Made by a program: the position numbers and the translations under genes
Notes under the pieces: model-generated
What the model was told of the DNA's origin: nothing
What the model saw: the letters and a program-made list of their open reading frames with translations, nothing else
Database searches by the model: none
NCBI GenBank assembly: GCA_038380795.1
Contig: CM076260.1
Location: forward strand, 1,857,533-1,921,532
Reading direction: 5' to 3'
DNA length: 64,000 nucleotides
DNA from: Pyrocephalus nanus
Taxonomy: Eukaryota > Chordata > Aves > Passeriformes > Tyrannidae
Shown here: positions 32,931 to 43,300 of the stretch, one piece after another
How the letters are laid out: each line of letters opens with the position of its first letter
How positions within the stretch are numbered: the first letter of the stretch is position 1

Positions 32931-33700
32931 CAATCAGCTCCCCCCGTCGGGGTTAGCCCGGCCGGGGGTTCCGATCTACCTAGCAACCCGCCGGGCGCGC
33001 TCCGATTGGCCGCGCGGCGGGGCGGGGGGCGTGGCTGGATGGCGCGGAGGGGGGGCGTGGCCCGGCGGGGGGGAGGCGCGCGCTGCCGCCGCCACCGCCG
33101 CCACCCGAGGGGACAAGGAGGGAGCGCGGGGACCGCGGGACCCCCTCAAGGACAGGTACCGGCCACGGGGCGACGCGACACGGGGCCATCCCCGCAAAGG
33201 GGACCGCCCTCCGGGCCGCGGGGGACGGGCAGCCGCCCGCCGAGGCGCTGGCGGGGCGGCCATGCAGCAGCGCTGGGCGGGCGGGGGGAGCGGAGCGGAG
33301 CGCAGGGACCGGGGAGGGGGGATGCTCGTCCCGGGAGGATGCTGGTGCTGAGCGCCGCGGAGGGGAGATGGATTCACCGGCCGTGCCTCCCTGCGGGGCC
33401 GGAGGGTGCTCGTCCCCGGCTCCCCCCCCGCGTTGTGGTGCGGGATGCCGGGGAAGGGATGCTGGTCCCTCATCCTTCTCCCTTCGCGGCTCTGTCCACG
33501 CGCTCCTCTTTCCTTTTCCACGCGGGGAAGGCGTGCAGGTGTTCTGTGCTAGCATCTCCTCCCTTCTCCGTCGCCGAGAGGATGCTGGTCCCGCGTGTGC
33601 ACTTGTTCCCTTCGCCTTTAAAACGCGGCGAGGATCCGAGGGGAAAAGGGGGATGCTCGCTCAACATCCTGCTTCCCATCTCGGGGAGGATGGCCAGCTC
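32834..33700. promoter_or_regulatory. CpG-island bidirectional promoter of FBXO16 and FZD3
   Basis: This is the only strongly CpG-dense stretch in the window. It contains a CCAAT box (CCAATCA, about 32929-32935), a reversed CCAAT (GATTGG, about 33002-33007) and GC boxes (GGCGGGGCGGGG, about 33014-33026), and no TATA box. Candidate noncoding first exons point outward. On the minus strand there is a donor AAG|GTGAGG with exon end at 32833. On the plus strand there is a donor ACAG|GTACCG with exon end at 33155. FBXO16 coding exons lie to the left on minus and FZD3 to the right on plus, which fits one shared promoter. Start sites are not visible from sequence alone. Confidence 0.75.
32899..32912 (+). 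promoter_or_regulatory. RFX X-box-like motif
   Basis: GTCGCCATGACAAC matches the RFX-family X-box consensus GTNRCCNNRGYAAC at all but one defined position (A for G in the second half-site). It lies in the promoter core between the proposed FBXO16 first-exon donor and the CCAAT box. RFX factors control many ciliary genes. Use of this site is inference. Confidence 0.4.
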
Positions 33701-33784
33701 CCTCTCCGCTTCCTTCCCAAGGAATACGGACTCAGGGAGCGAGCTGCCAGCCCCATCCCTCTGGATCTAGTGGGTGGCATCCCT

Positions 33785-33848
33785 GGGGTTGGAAGTGGAT
33801 GAGCTTTAAGGTCCCTTCCAACCCGAACAATTCCCCGATTTCATGAAA
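33785..33848 (+). mobile_element. CR1 3' tail remnant
   Basis: GGATGAGCTTTAAGGTCCCT, then TCCAACCCGAACAATTCC. Confidence 0.7.
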
Positions 33849-35477
33849 TCTCCCCAGGAGGGGTTTGTGCCTTTCCACGCTCCCTCTTTCCTCCCCCATC
33901 TCCCGATGGAAATAGCGGAAGGGGGGGGGGGTTATGATGTGGTTCCCCCTTTAAGATGCAACACAAGCGGAACGGGGGAGCGCGAGCACCGGAGTTTCTT
34001 TCCCACTGACTAATTAAAATGGAGTTGGGAGAATAATGTATTCTGCTTTTGTGCCTTCATGTGGGTGGGAACGGGCTGGGGAAGCGCTGGCAGTGCTGGT
34101 GTGCAATGAATGAGCTGCTTTCCTTCCCTTTCTCCGTGGTCAGGGCTGGGTGGGTGGGGAGTGACCGAGGTGACATTTTCCTCTTGTCCTCTCCCTTGCA
34201 CAGGAGGAGCCCGGGTTGTTGTTTCATCTTCCCATTTCCCTGGGACGGATAACTGTGAATTAATCCTCCTTCACCCTTTCTTCTTAAAGTCTCATGAGTT
34301 TTTTCTCGTTGTTTCCACACCCCCCCCACCTTAGGAACTTTCAGATTTATTTTCAGATTTACTTGTGGGAGTCAACCCTTTCTTTTCATTATTTTCACTC
34401 TTTATAATAGTTCTCTTTGCGTGCCTCGATTTATCCTTTGCACCAGGAGTTGGATGAGCTTCCTCTGATGATAAATAATGTGTAAATCCACAACCACACT
34501 AACAAACTACCGTTTCCCACCCCTTTTCCCTGCCTTTTATTTGCAGTGCCTTGGGGTGGATGAGGAGCCATCCCCTCCTTTTTTTTTTTTTATTTTTTTA
34601 TTTTTATCCCCGGTGTCATCGAAAGTGTTTTGTTTTTACACACATATAAAAAGAACCACAAAAATCTTCATTGCAGAGGCTTAACAAAGAGTGCACAAAC
34701 TGGATCTGTGGCAAGAAGCTCTCCTGACACTCAGGATTGCTTATTACAGCACCCATCTGTCTGCACCAATTAATAGATCATCTATATCTGCTGTGCAAAA
34801 CCTGGCTCTCCTTTCGCAATCAGTTGGTTCCCTTTTTGCTTCATTTCACCTGGAATTATGTTGTTCTCCCAGGAAGGGGCACTGGATGCACTTTGCTGTC
34901 CCTTGTAAATATATTTTTTAATTTTTTTCTTACTGCTATGAGCATAACATGGAAAGGTCCTGAGAGGACCCACTGAATTTTTTTTTTTTTAATTTTTTTT
35001 TTTTTTTTTGGGGTTTATAGCAGTTTGAGGCTAAAGCCAGAGAATAGGTGGATTTTTTTTTTTTTTTTTTGGAGTCTCTGCTTTCTGTGCCTTTAATACG
35101 ATTTGTGTGAAGTGTTCGTGGAATTTTTCCTGAGACTCCAGATCCTGACCTGGGTTTTCCCAATGTTTGTGCTTTCAGACATTTTTTAGTTCATCTTATG
35201 TTGCTTCTGAACCTCTTCAATGAAGCATTTTCTACTGATCACTGCTGCAATGGCAAAATAAGTTGTTTATTTTGTGACTTATCCCACACTGTGAGGTGAC
35301 TTCCCTGGAATTCTGGAATAAAATCTCGAGGGTTTGGTGGTCAGAGTGTTTGGGAAAGAGGAAAATGGAATGGCAGGAATCCCACAAGCTCAAAAAGCTT
35401 CCTTTCCTGACTTTGGGGAAACTCTTAGTAACAAAAATTCAAACCAAAGGACTGGATTCCAGGGGGATTGGGCACCT

Positions 35478-35560
35478 CGTACAACACGGGATCAAGGAAT
35501 GGTTTGGGTTGGAAGGGACCCTTAAAGACCATCCCATCCCATCCCATGGGCTGAAAAAAA
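35478..35560 (-). mobile_element. CR1 3' tail remnant, minus strand
   Basis: AATGGTTTGGGTTGGAAGGG at the left is the reverse of a CR1 terminus, followed by AAAGACCATCCCATCCC. Confidence 0.72.
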
Positions 35561-36239
35561 ACCCAAACAAGTAGGAATTGGTTTTGTCTCTCTGTAACTT
35601 GGGATTTTTCTGGGCTGGGAGGGGAGAAGATGCCAAAGGCTTCAGGTTCTGGTGATGCTGCCTGGAAAATGGGATAATCCAGCTCTTTGTTCCTTGGGAG
35701 AGTTCCCAAATTGTTAAAAAAAATTGATAAAAAGGCGCTCTGAGAAATGGCATCCTCAGATCAGGACCTTTCAAGCTCATCTGAACTCGAAACCGGGCTA
35801 AAAATCATGTGTGGTTGCACGTGACGTGTCTTATAAATATGTCTTGTGGCTGATTTTGGTCTTCTAAAATCAGTGTGCTGGCTCTTCACAGCAACTTTTG
35901 CTTTAAAATATGAGCAGGACACTGTGACTTGAGCTCTTTTGGTTGGTTCTACCACTTAAGGGGTGGATAGTTCTCTTTCCTTCTTGGTCATATCTTATTT
36001 TTCCTGCATTTGGAACAGTTTTCCTGTTGATATTCTTCAGGTGATTCCGTGCTGCCTTCCCCATCAATCTCTGTGACAGAGCTGAGCAGCCTCTGAAAAA
36101 AAAAATAAAATATTGCCAGTGAACATAATTTAACATGCTTCTGTTTATCATATTTTTTTTTTCCTGTTTTTATGTTTGGTTTTAACCAGCCTGTTCTTCA
36201 AAAACCTGCAGCCAAACCCAGGATCTTGCAGGGAAGCCC

Positions 36240-36290
36240 TGAATTGTTTGGGTTGGAAGGAACCTCCCAAGATCACCCAGCGCACGAGGG
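36240..36290 (-). mobile_element. CR1 3' tail remnant, minus strand
   Basis: TTGTTTGGGTTGGAAGGAAC, then AAGATCACCCAGCGC. Confidence 0.6.
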
Positions 36291-37330
36291 TTTTAAAGAG
36301 CTTTGTGCTCCTTAATTTTTTTCCGACCATAAGATGGGGCCTGTGTAAACAAAAACGTGCAGAACTGATACCAGCAGACATCTGGGAATTAACTCTTTCC
36401 CTGTCCCTCACTCTTAGGGAGAAAGGGGAAACTAGTGGATTTATTTCCCTTCCTGAACATCCAAGGAAAAACCCTCTCAAGGTTGGAAGCCCCCTCAAAT
36501 CTGTGGGTCGAGCAGAGCTTCTAAATTTGTGACCTTTTTTAATGATAATTCCCTTTAAAGCAGTTGGTTGGAGATTGGATTTTGCAGATTTTACCGTGGC
36601 AAGGCAAAACATTTATTAAAAATTGTTACTTTTTTGTCGATCAAAGAACACTCCCCTGGTCTTTCGTCAGCTTCTGTGGTGGTTCCTGGAGAGGAGGGAT
36701 GGATGATTAAAATGGGTCAGGAATGACCAAAAAACCATTTACAAGTAGATGAAAACGACACATTTGAGCACAAACCTTCGGTGGAGCTTGTTGGGCAGGA
36801 CAGTGGCGAGCTGGGACTTGTGGGGCCGGTGCCGGTGGTGACTCTTGTGTTTGTGTTTTATAATTATTCATCAGGCCGTGCAAATAACGAGATGCTATCG
36901 ACGTGAGCGCACCAGAGGAGGTGCTGAGTCATAAGTAGCTTGGTTTCAGCGTGGTCAAACACTCGCAGTTAAGGTTTGAAGTGCGGGGGTTTCCTCAAAC
37001 CGCTTTCGTCGCGGTAAATGCAATCTCCGTTTTCGTCGGCCTTTTCGGGTAGAGTCCATCAGCATCCCAGCTTCTCTGCCATTAGTTTCGTCCACCTCCC
37101 GTCCATTTCATCCATCTTCCATTGATTTCTTCCATCTTCCATTAATTTTTTCCAGAGATTAAAAAAAAAAACAACCAAACAACCAGGATTAAAACTCGTC
37201 CAAGGATCTTCTAGTCTTGCACGGGAGAACTCGAAGAACTCTGCCAGTAGGAACCCTTAGAAATCGAGAGGTAACTTATTTTAAGCAAATCCAAGGGGTT
37301 TTTTTTAGTGGTTTCTCTTTGTTGTTTCAG

Positions 37331-37648
37331 GGCTACCCATCGAAGGGAGGACGCCCCTCTGCTGCTGCTGCTCCGTCACCATGGGGTCAGTCGTGTGGGA
37401 ATGTGGTTAAAAATGCTTTAAAAGCTGAACCTAATTCATGGCACATCGGGCTGAGAGAAGGGCACATTCCTCGCACACCCTCCTCAAATACATCTCCTCC
37501 TGCACTGAGCTGAGGATGTTGAACCCAAAGACTGATCCAGTTTGGAAGAGCCCCAAACAAGGGCCGGGAATGTCGTCGTCGGGGTGAAACCCCGGGATAC
37601 GGAAGGAGCTGGAAGGGCCGTGAGCGGCCCCGTTCCCGGTGCGGAAGG
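37331..37648 (+). other. FZD3: FZD3 5' UTR part of first coding exon (predicted)
   Basis: A pyrimidine-rich tract ending in TTGTTTCAG at 37322-37330 is the best 3' splice site upstream of the FZD3 start codon, so the exon probably begins at 37331. The predicted leader contains several upstream ATGs. The one at 37381 sits in an ideal context (CACCATGG) and opens a 9-codon frame ending in TAA at 37408-37410. Another at 37438 opens a frame of about 50 codons. The acceptor is inferred from motif only; an exon starting elsewhere would change which uORFs are transcribed. Confidence 0.5.
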
Positions 37649-37837
37649 ATGGCTGGGAGCTGGATTTGGTGTTCCCTCTGGCTGCTGGATGTTTTGGTGG
37701 GGCTCACGGAGGGGCACAGCTTGTTTTCTTGCGAGCCCATCATCCTGAGGATGTGCCAGGACCTGCCTTACAACACCACCTTCATGCCCAACCTCCTCAA
37801 CCACTACGACCAGCAAACAGCGGCTTTGGCCATGGAG
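37649..37837 (+). CDS. FZD3: Frizzled-3, coding exon 1 (signal peptide and start of CRD)
   Basis: This exon encodes residues 1-63 of Frizzled-3, a seven-pass Wnt receptor of the plasma membrane that acts in planar cell polarity and axon guidance. Residues 1-22 form a hydrophobic signal peptide starting MAGSWIWCSLWLL. The mature protein starts the extracellular cysteine-rich domain with HSLFSCEPI and RMCQDLPYNTTF; N42 is in a glycosylation sequon. The stretch after residue 22 is close to my memory of mammalian FZD3, while the signal peptide has diverged. The start codon has A at -3 and G at +4. The exon ends in CATGGAG followed by GTAAGA, in phase 0 after E63, and the reading continues directly into P64 of the next exon 20 kb away. 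FZD6 is the nearest alternative, but the sequence fits FZD3 better. Confidence 0.95.
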
Positions 37838-38410
37838 GTAAGAGTGGCTTTCCCAGGAAAATACCTGGTTTTGTCCTTCAGTTAGCAAATAATCAGTACA
37901 AAACAAACAAACAAACAAAAAAAAACCCACCAAGAAGATACATTAGAAAATTAAAAAAAAATCAGGATAATTATTAATTTAAATATCAACCCGAGTGCCA
38001 CTTGCACAGGATGTGTTGTGATATATACACTGAGATATTCTGTGACTGCAGAATTTGCCTAATTTCATAAAACTGAGCGTGAAATACTCTGGATGTGCTT
38101 AATACCTTAAACACCTATTGCTTGTTACTTTAAATATTTCTAGTTTTATGCAAGACTTTCAAGTTCCCTTCAGTCTTAAGGAGTTTCCTTCCTTGGTATT
38201 CTGTGGTACCACTAAAACTGGTGGAGATTCAGGATATTAGGCAAGTGTTGCTGTCAGCCTGTTCAAATTTCTGTGAAAGATTTGTCCAGATTAGGTTTAT
38301 TTGTGTTTCTGAAATACTTGTGGTAAATTCACTGAGAACTGAGAAAGAATAATCGTGTGTTCTCCTCCTGGAATGCTCTTCCTGACAACACAGAAAAACT
38401 GAATTGAGTG

Positions 38411-38437
38411 GTTGTTGTTGTTGTTGTTGTTGTTGTT
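38411..38437. repeat. (GTT)9 microsatellite
   Basis: Nine GTT units in the FZD3 intron. Confidence 0.93.
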
Positions 38438-38584
38438 AAATAATATAAAGCTTTGGCTTTATGGAGTCTTTCTATGCAAGAGTTGAAACCAGATGTGGTG
38501 GGTTTTTTTTCACTGTGAGAAGAAAATAAAGATTCTTACCCTTAAATTTGTGTTATTTGGAAGAATTATGGACTTGCAAGGACT

Positions 38585-38690
38585 CATGTGGATGGTTCAG
38601 TGGAAGGTGCCCCTGGCAGGGGGTGGGATGAGCTGAGCTTTGAGTCCCTCCCAACCCAAACCATTCCAGGATTTTATGATTTTACTTATT
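38585..38690 (+). mobile_element. CR1 3' tail
   Basis: GGCAGGGGGTGGGATGAGCT, then CCTCCCAACCCAAACCATTC and ATTTTATGATTTTA. Confidence 0.8.
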
Positions 38691-40104
38691 CTCTGACCTA
38701 TTTTCAACCAGTTTCCTGCTATTTTCACGTCCCACCCTTCTGCCCAGTGCCGTGCAATATCGTGCTGCAGTTGAGTCCTCTGTTAAACCCTCGAGGTTTT
38801 GGAAACCTCAGTTCCATCCCCCCCCTCCTCCAAAATAGAGAGGAGAACTCTGGCAATCCAGCTGCCTCCTTGCTGCAATAATTTTAATTCCCTTTCTCTG
38901 TCTCTTTTTTTCTACCCAGGGCACATCGCTCTGGGTGTGGCCGCCCCCAGGGATTTATTTATCATTAAAATCACGCTTTTTGCTGCTAATTGCCAGTGTT
39001 GGGTTTGTCCTTCTGGATTTTTGTTGTGTGTTGGGAGGGCTGTCCAAAGCATCGCTTTCACAGCTCGTTTGTGGCCACTGCTGGGAGGAGCAAGAGTAAT
39101 TTATGGACCCTCAGCCACAAAAAACCGGGACAATTATTCTGATTTTAGGAGAGGGAAGGAGATGAGGAGTGAAGTGGGACTTCTCTGCCCTCTGTGGTGG
39201 AAAACACAACTTCAGAGCACAGATTAGCCCGGGTGAGACGCTGTCCTGCTGCAGTTCCTACCCTGGAATTGGTGCCAGAGCCCTTCTGAGGTGCCTTGGT
39301 GGTGTGGGGGGGGGCGTGGAGCTCTCCCTCTGCCAATTATAATTAGCATTTCAACCAGGAGCTTCAGTCTGGGGATGGATTGGGGGCCACTTCTGAATGG
39401 CTCTGGAGAAATGGTGAGGGCTGTGAGGGGAACAGGCCTATTATCAAACTTAAATTCCCCCTGCAGGGGTCTGTGTCTCTCCACTGCTGAGGTTTGAGCA
39501 GGAGGCAAAGAATGGAAATCCACAGGTTTTTTTCCTAAATGTATTCCTTGGATCAGCTTAGATTGCTCCTTAAATATATGCTTAGGAAGATGGAAGTTTT
39601 TTTTTTATTCTTGGGCTTTTTAGCCATTTTAGTCGAGTGAATGGAGCACTCAAATTTTGAAGGGGTGGAAATCTCTGAAATCTTGAGTTGTGACATTTTT
39701 CTGGCAGCTCCAAGCCCTCCCCTAACTGCTGCAAAGATAAAATAATAAAGCAGGAGGATCAGTGTGATTCATCCTGTGACTCTCACCGTTTCTCAGCAGC
39801 ACTTTTTCCCAGCAATTCCTGCTGAAATCCGTCGGAAAAAAATTCAGGTTGTTTTGTGCTGGAAGGCTGCAGCACAACCAGGAGGGAAAGTGGAGTGAAA
39901 TAGGGAAGTCTTGTAGCTGGTGTTCTTACCATCAATAAATTCAGTGTAATTCTCTTCCCATACCCTTGGTCGCTTCGCTGAAGAAACTGCTTGAAAACTT
40001 ATTTATTGCGAGCTTGGAAATAATCAGGAAGTTGCCTTTTTGAGACTTTATGCTGAAATGGTTCCTTCCTAATCATAATAAAGGCTGATAAATCACATCA
40101 GCCA

Positions 40105-40355
40105 GGTTAGAGAATCATGGAATCACAGAATGGTTTGAGTGGGAAGGGACTTTAAAACTCATCCCATTCCACCCCCTGCCATGGGCAGGGACATCTTCCA
40201 CTAGCCCAGGTTGCTCCAAACCCTGGCCTTGGACACTTCCAGGGATCCAGGGGCAGCCACAGCTTCTCTGGGCAACCTGTGCCAGGGTCTCCCCACCCTC
40301 CCAGCCAAGAATTCCTTCCCAGTATCCCATCTCAATCCACTTTCTTTCAGTCTTG
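40105..40355 (-). mobile_element. CR1 LINE 3' fragment, minus strand
   Basis: The left edge ATCATGGAATCACAGAATGG is a reversed CR1 terminus. AGCCACAGCTTCTCTGGGCA and CCAAGAATTCCTTCCCAGTA follow. Confidence 0.87.
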
Positions 40356-43300
40356 ATTAAACAAAGGCAGATTTTACACCGGGGGCCCTCAGTGCACTCC
40401 AGTCCCTGCTGGAATCAGTTCCTGTGTATTTACTCCCAGGGAAGATAATTCCTTAAGCTTTCTGCTTTAATCCAGGAGGGTTTGCTGCATCCAGGGGGCC
40501 CAGAGTGTTATTTTACCCCCAGAATATCCCTGAAGGAGCTTTTGATGGAGGACAAACCCCACTCCAAGCTCTGTTCAACATCCGTCCGCTTGGCTGTGGC
40601 AGGGACCGAAACGGGAGTTATTTTACATCTAAAAGGGGCAATAAAGGACTGATGACATATTAGTTATGGCAGAGAATGTAGCTGTGAGATCCTGGGTGTC
40701 CAGGGCAGGGATTTTCCGTGGACTGAGCTGTCCAGGCCGGAGCAGAGCCGGGAGCTGTCCAGGGCCTCTCACATCCTGACTCCAGAGGGTCATTCCTTCC
40801 ATCTGCTCTGAGTTATCTGTAACATTTTCTGTAACCTGTTCACAGGCTGGTTTATGGCAACAACCATCACACACAATTCCAGTTTCAGGGGTGCTGTTTA
40901 AAACTTCCCCCCTCCATATATTCCCGAGGATGCTGCAACACTGGGATGTTGCACCGTTGTTCCCTAAATCCCAAATGAGTCTGTGAGGAGGGAGAAGTTA
41001 AATTACCCCTCTCCCCACCAGGGACCTGACCTTGTTTACCCCATCTCTTGGATTATTATTGCTACAAAGAATTACCTTCTGTGTCTTCTGCGCTCGATAT
41101 TCCTTTGGCCTTGGAGGATTTGCTTATGCAAAAGGGTTTTATCTGCCCTGATGCAGTTTTTTTGGTGAAGAGAAGCAGTTTAGTAGGATGATTTCCAACC
41201 TTTTTTTTTCTTTTCTTTTTTTTTTTTTGCAGTTGAACACCCTGCCAAGCTCTTCTTTTTCCTGGCCCTGATTTTTGTGGGACCCTCACAGATGATTCTG
41301 GGGATCACAAAGAGGCTTTGAAAAGGCACAGACGTGGCTGGGGGGCTAAATGGGTCCCTCTGAGTCGCCTTTTGGGATTATGGTGGAGGTCAGACACTCT
41401 CAAAATGAGATGATGCAGCCACCATATGGGCAGGGGAGATAAAGTGCTGTTCCTTTGCACTGTCTCACAGCTCCCATTCCCGTTTTCCATATCAAAAAAG
41501 AGCAGCAGCAGGGACTCGGGGGTGTAGCCACTGTGTAGATGGGAGATGAGGAGGGGGAAATAGAGAATTTGGGGTTTTTTTCCAGTGTGAGGGAAGTAGC
41601 TGGAAGAGGAGTCAGGTTGACTTGTGTGCTCCTAATCCATCAACGTGCCGAGTTTCACCAAGTGGAAATCACTGAACTGATATAAATAAACTACCCAGTG
41701 ATGGAGATTTCTGAGTATTTAGAAGCAGAGCTAGTGAATAGTTAACTTTGACACAGACTGTGCAGCCACAGATGTGAGGGCAGCTGATTTTTCATCTCCC
41801 AGTTCAGATTTAGTGGTTTTCCTGCCTGTATGGATTCTTACAGAGGACGATTCCACTGCCCTGCCTCAGAGCAGGGGATGTGCTGCAAGGTCTGCATGCC
41901 CTTGCCAGCTCTATTTCTGTGATCCTTGGAGCCTCAGTTAATTTTCTTCATCTTTTTTTTTAACTGGTAAAGAACTGGAGTGTGCTTAAAATGGCACCAA
42001 CAGAAGGCACAGCTCTGTTTATTCTGTTTATTCCCAGCCTTCTCTTAACATCTGGGATAAGAGGTTGGTTTTTTTTTCCAGCAGAGGTAGGTCAGGTATA
42101 AAATGCCTCATTTAGTGGTGTTTCTTTCCTTCTGATCAGCAAAGATGAGGAGAGGTGCAGGGTGGAAAATCCTTAACTTCTTAAGGTCTTAATTCCATCT
42201 TTATTCCTTTTCACCCCCTGTCTCCTTCTGCCTCTCCCGGGCACCGCATCCTTCTAAAATGCCACGTTTTTCCTTGGCTCCCTGTGTTCTTCAGCTCTGC
42301 ATCCAAAACTCCTGGAAGCAGAAGCACATAAAGCTGATGGAACAGTGGGTTTTAATCAGCTGGTGTTCTGTAAGCACCCTGATCTCAGGCCCTAATTTGC
42401 AGCCAGGATTAATTTTCTCGTTAGCGTGCAAGATTTTGATCCCTCCAGAACAACGGAATGGTGCAGGACCGCGGGGATGCAGGAGGTGCTCCCGCTGATT
42501 AAAGCCTTTCCTTCCATCAGCTTCATATCCTCTTATTCCCACTTGGAATCTTCTCCTTAGAAACAGCCACGTGAAGCTTTCAGGTGGGTTTGTTTTTAAA
42601 TCAGAATGTCTCAAAATGCGGGAATTGCAGAGATGATTCCAGGCCTGATAACGCCCTGCCTGGACATTCCTGCTTTAGGAATTCCTTGTCTGTTGGGATC
42701 TGCAGCAGCTCCTGCTTTCAGCCTTGACCTCTAAAGGGCACAGATGTTGTGCAGAGGTGAAATCCTTCGTGGGTGAGACCAATCTGGGAAAAACCGAAGC
42801 TGTCACGTCCCCGAGCGGATCCGCTCAAAAATTTAGGGTGATCTGACAATTTTGGAAAATGAGGTTCCCGAGGAGGCTTTTTCTTGGGCACAGCCTTGGA
42901 TGGGCTCGTGTTGGAACCATCAGTTTGATCATTTTCCCGTGAAGGGCCAGTGAAGTTCAGGATAATCTGAGTGAACGCTGCAAAATCAGGGAATCCTGAA
43001 GCCCTTGGGCTGTTTGGGCTGGACGAGCGGCCACGTGAGAGAATAATTTGCACTCAGGTAAAACACAGAGCTCTGTGTTTGTTTCTGCTCTGGAGCTGGA
43101 AGAGGCTTAAATAAGGAAGAAAGGGAAAGAGCCTTGTCTTTGGCTGGAAATCTTTTGGAGGAGTCCAGGAATAGATGCACCAAAAAATGGACTTTTTGGC
43201 TGCTGTTGTGTGCAGGGATTTGTGTTCGGGACAGTGTGGTGATTCTGACAATCAGAATTACCAATTTAACACCCAGACAATGACTGGCAGACCTGGATTT

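Larger units (their letters stand above)
33850..37330 (+). other. Presumed FZD3 5' intron or upstream region
   Basis: No exon was recognised. T-rich tracts occur at 34578-34610 and 34979-35070. Two small minus-strand CR1 tails are listed separately. The segment 36780-37040 is repeat-free with relatively many CpG sites and carries TGCTGAGTCAT (36922-36932), an NF-E2/AP-1-type motif. Confidence 0.4.

Noticed and set aside
32664..33770. 368-codon frame across the CpG island
   Set aside because: Low-complexity Pro/Arg/Gly translation of GC-rich promoter DNA. It spans the minisatellite and likely start sites with no recognisable domain.
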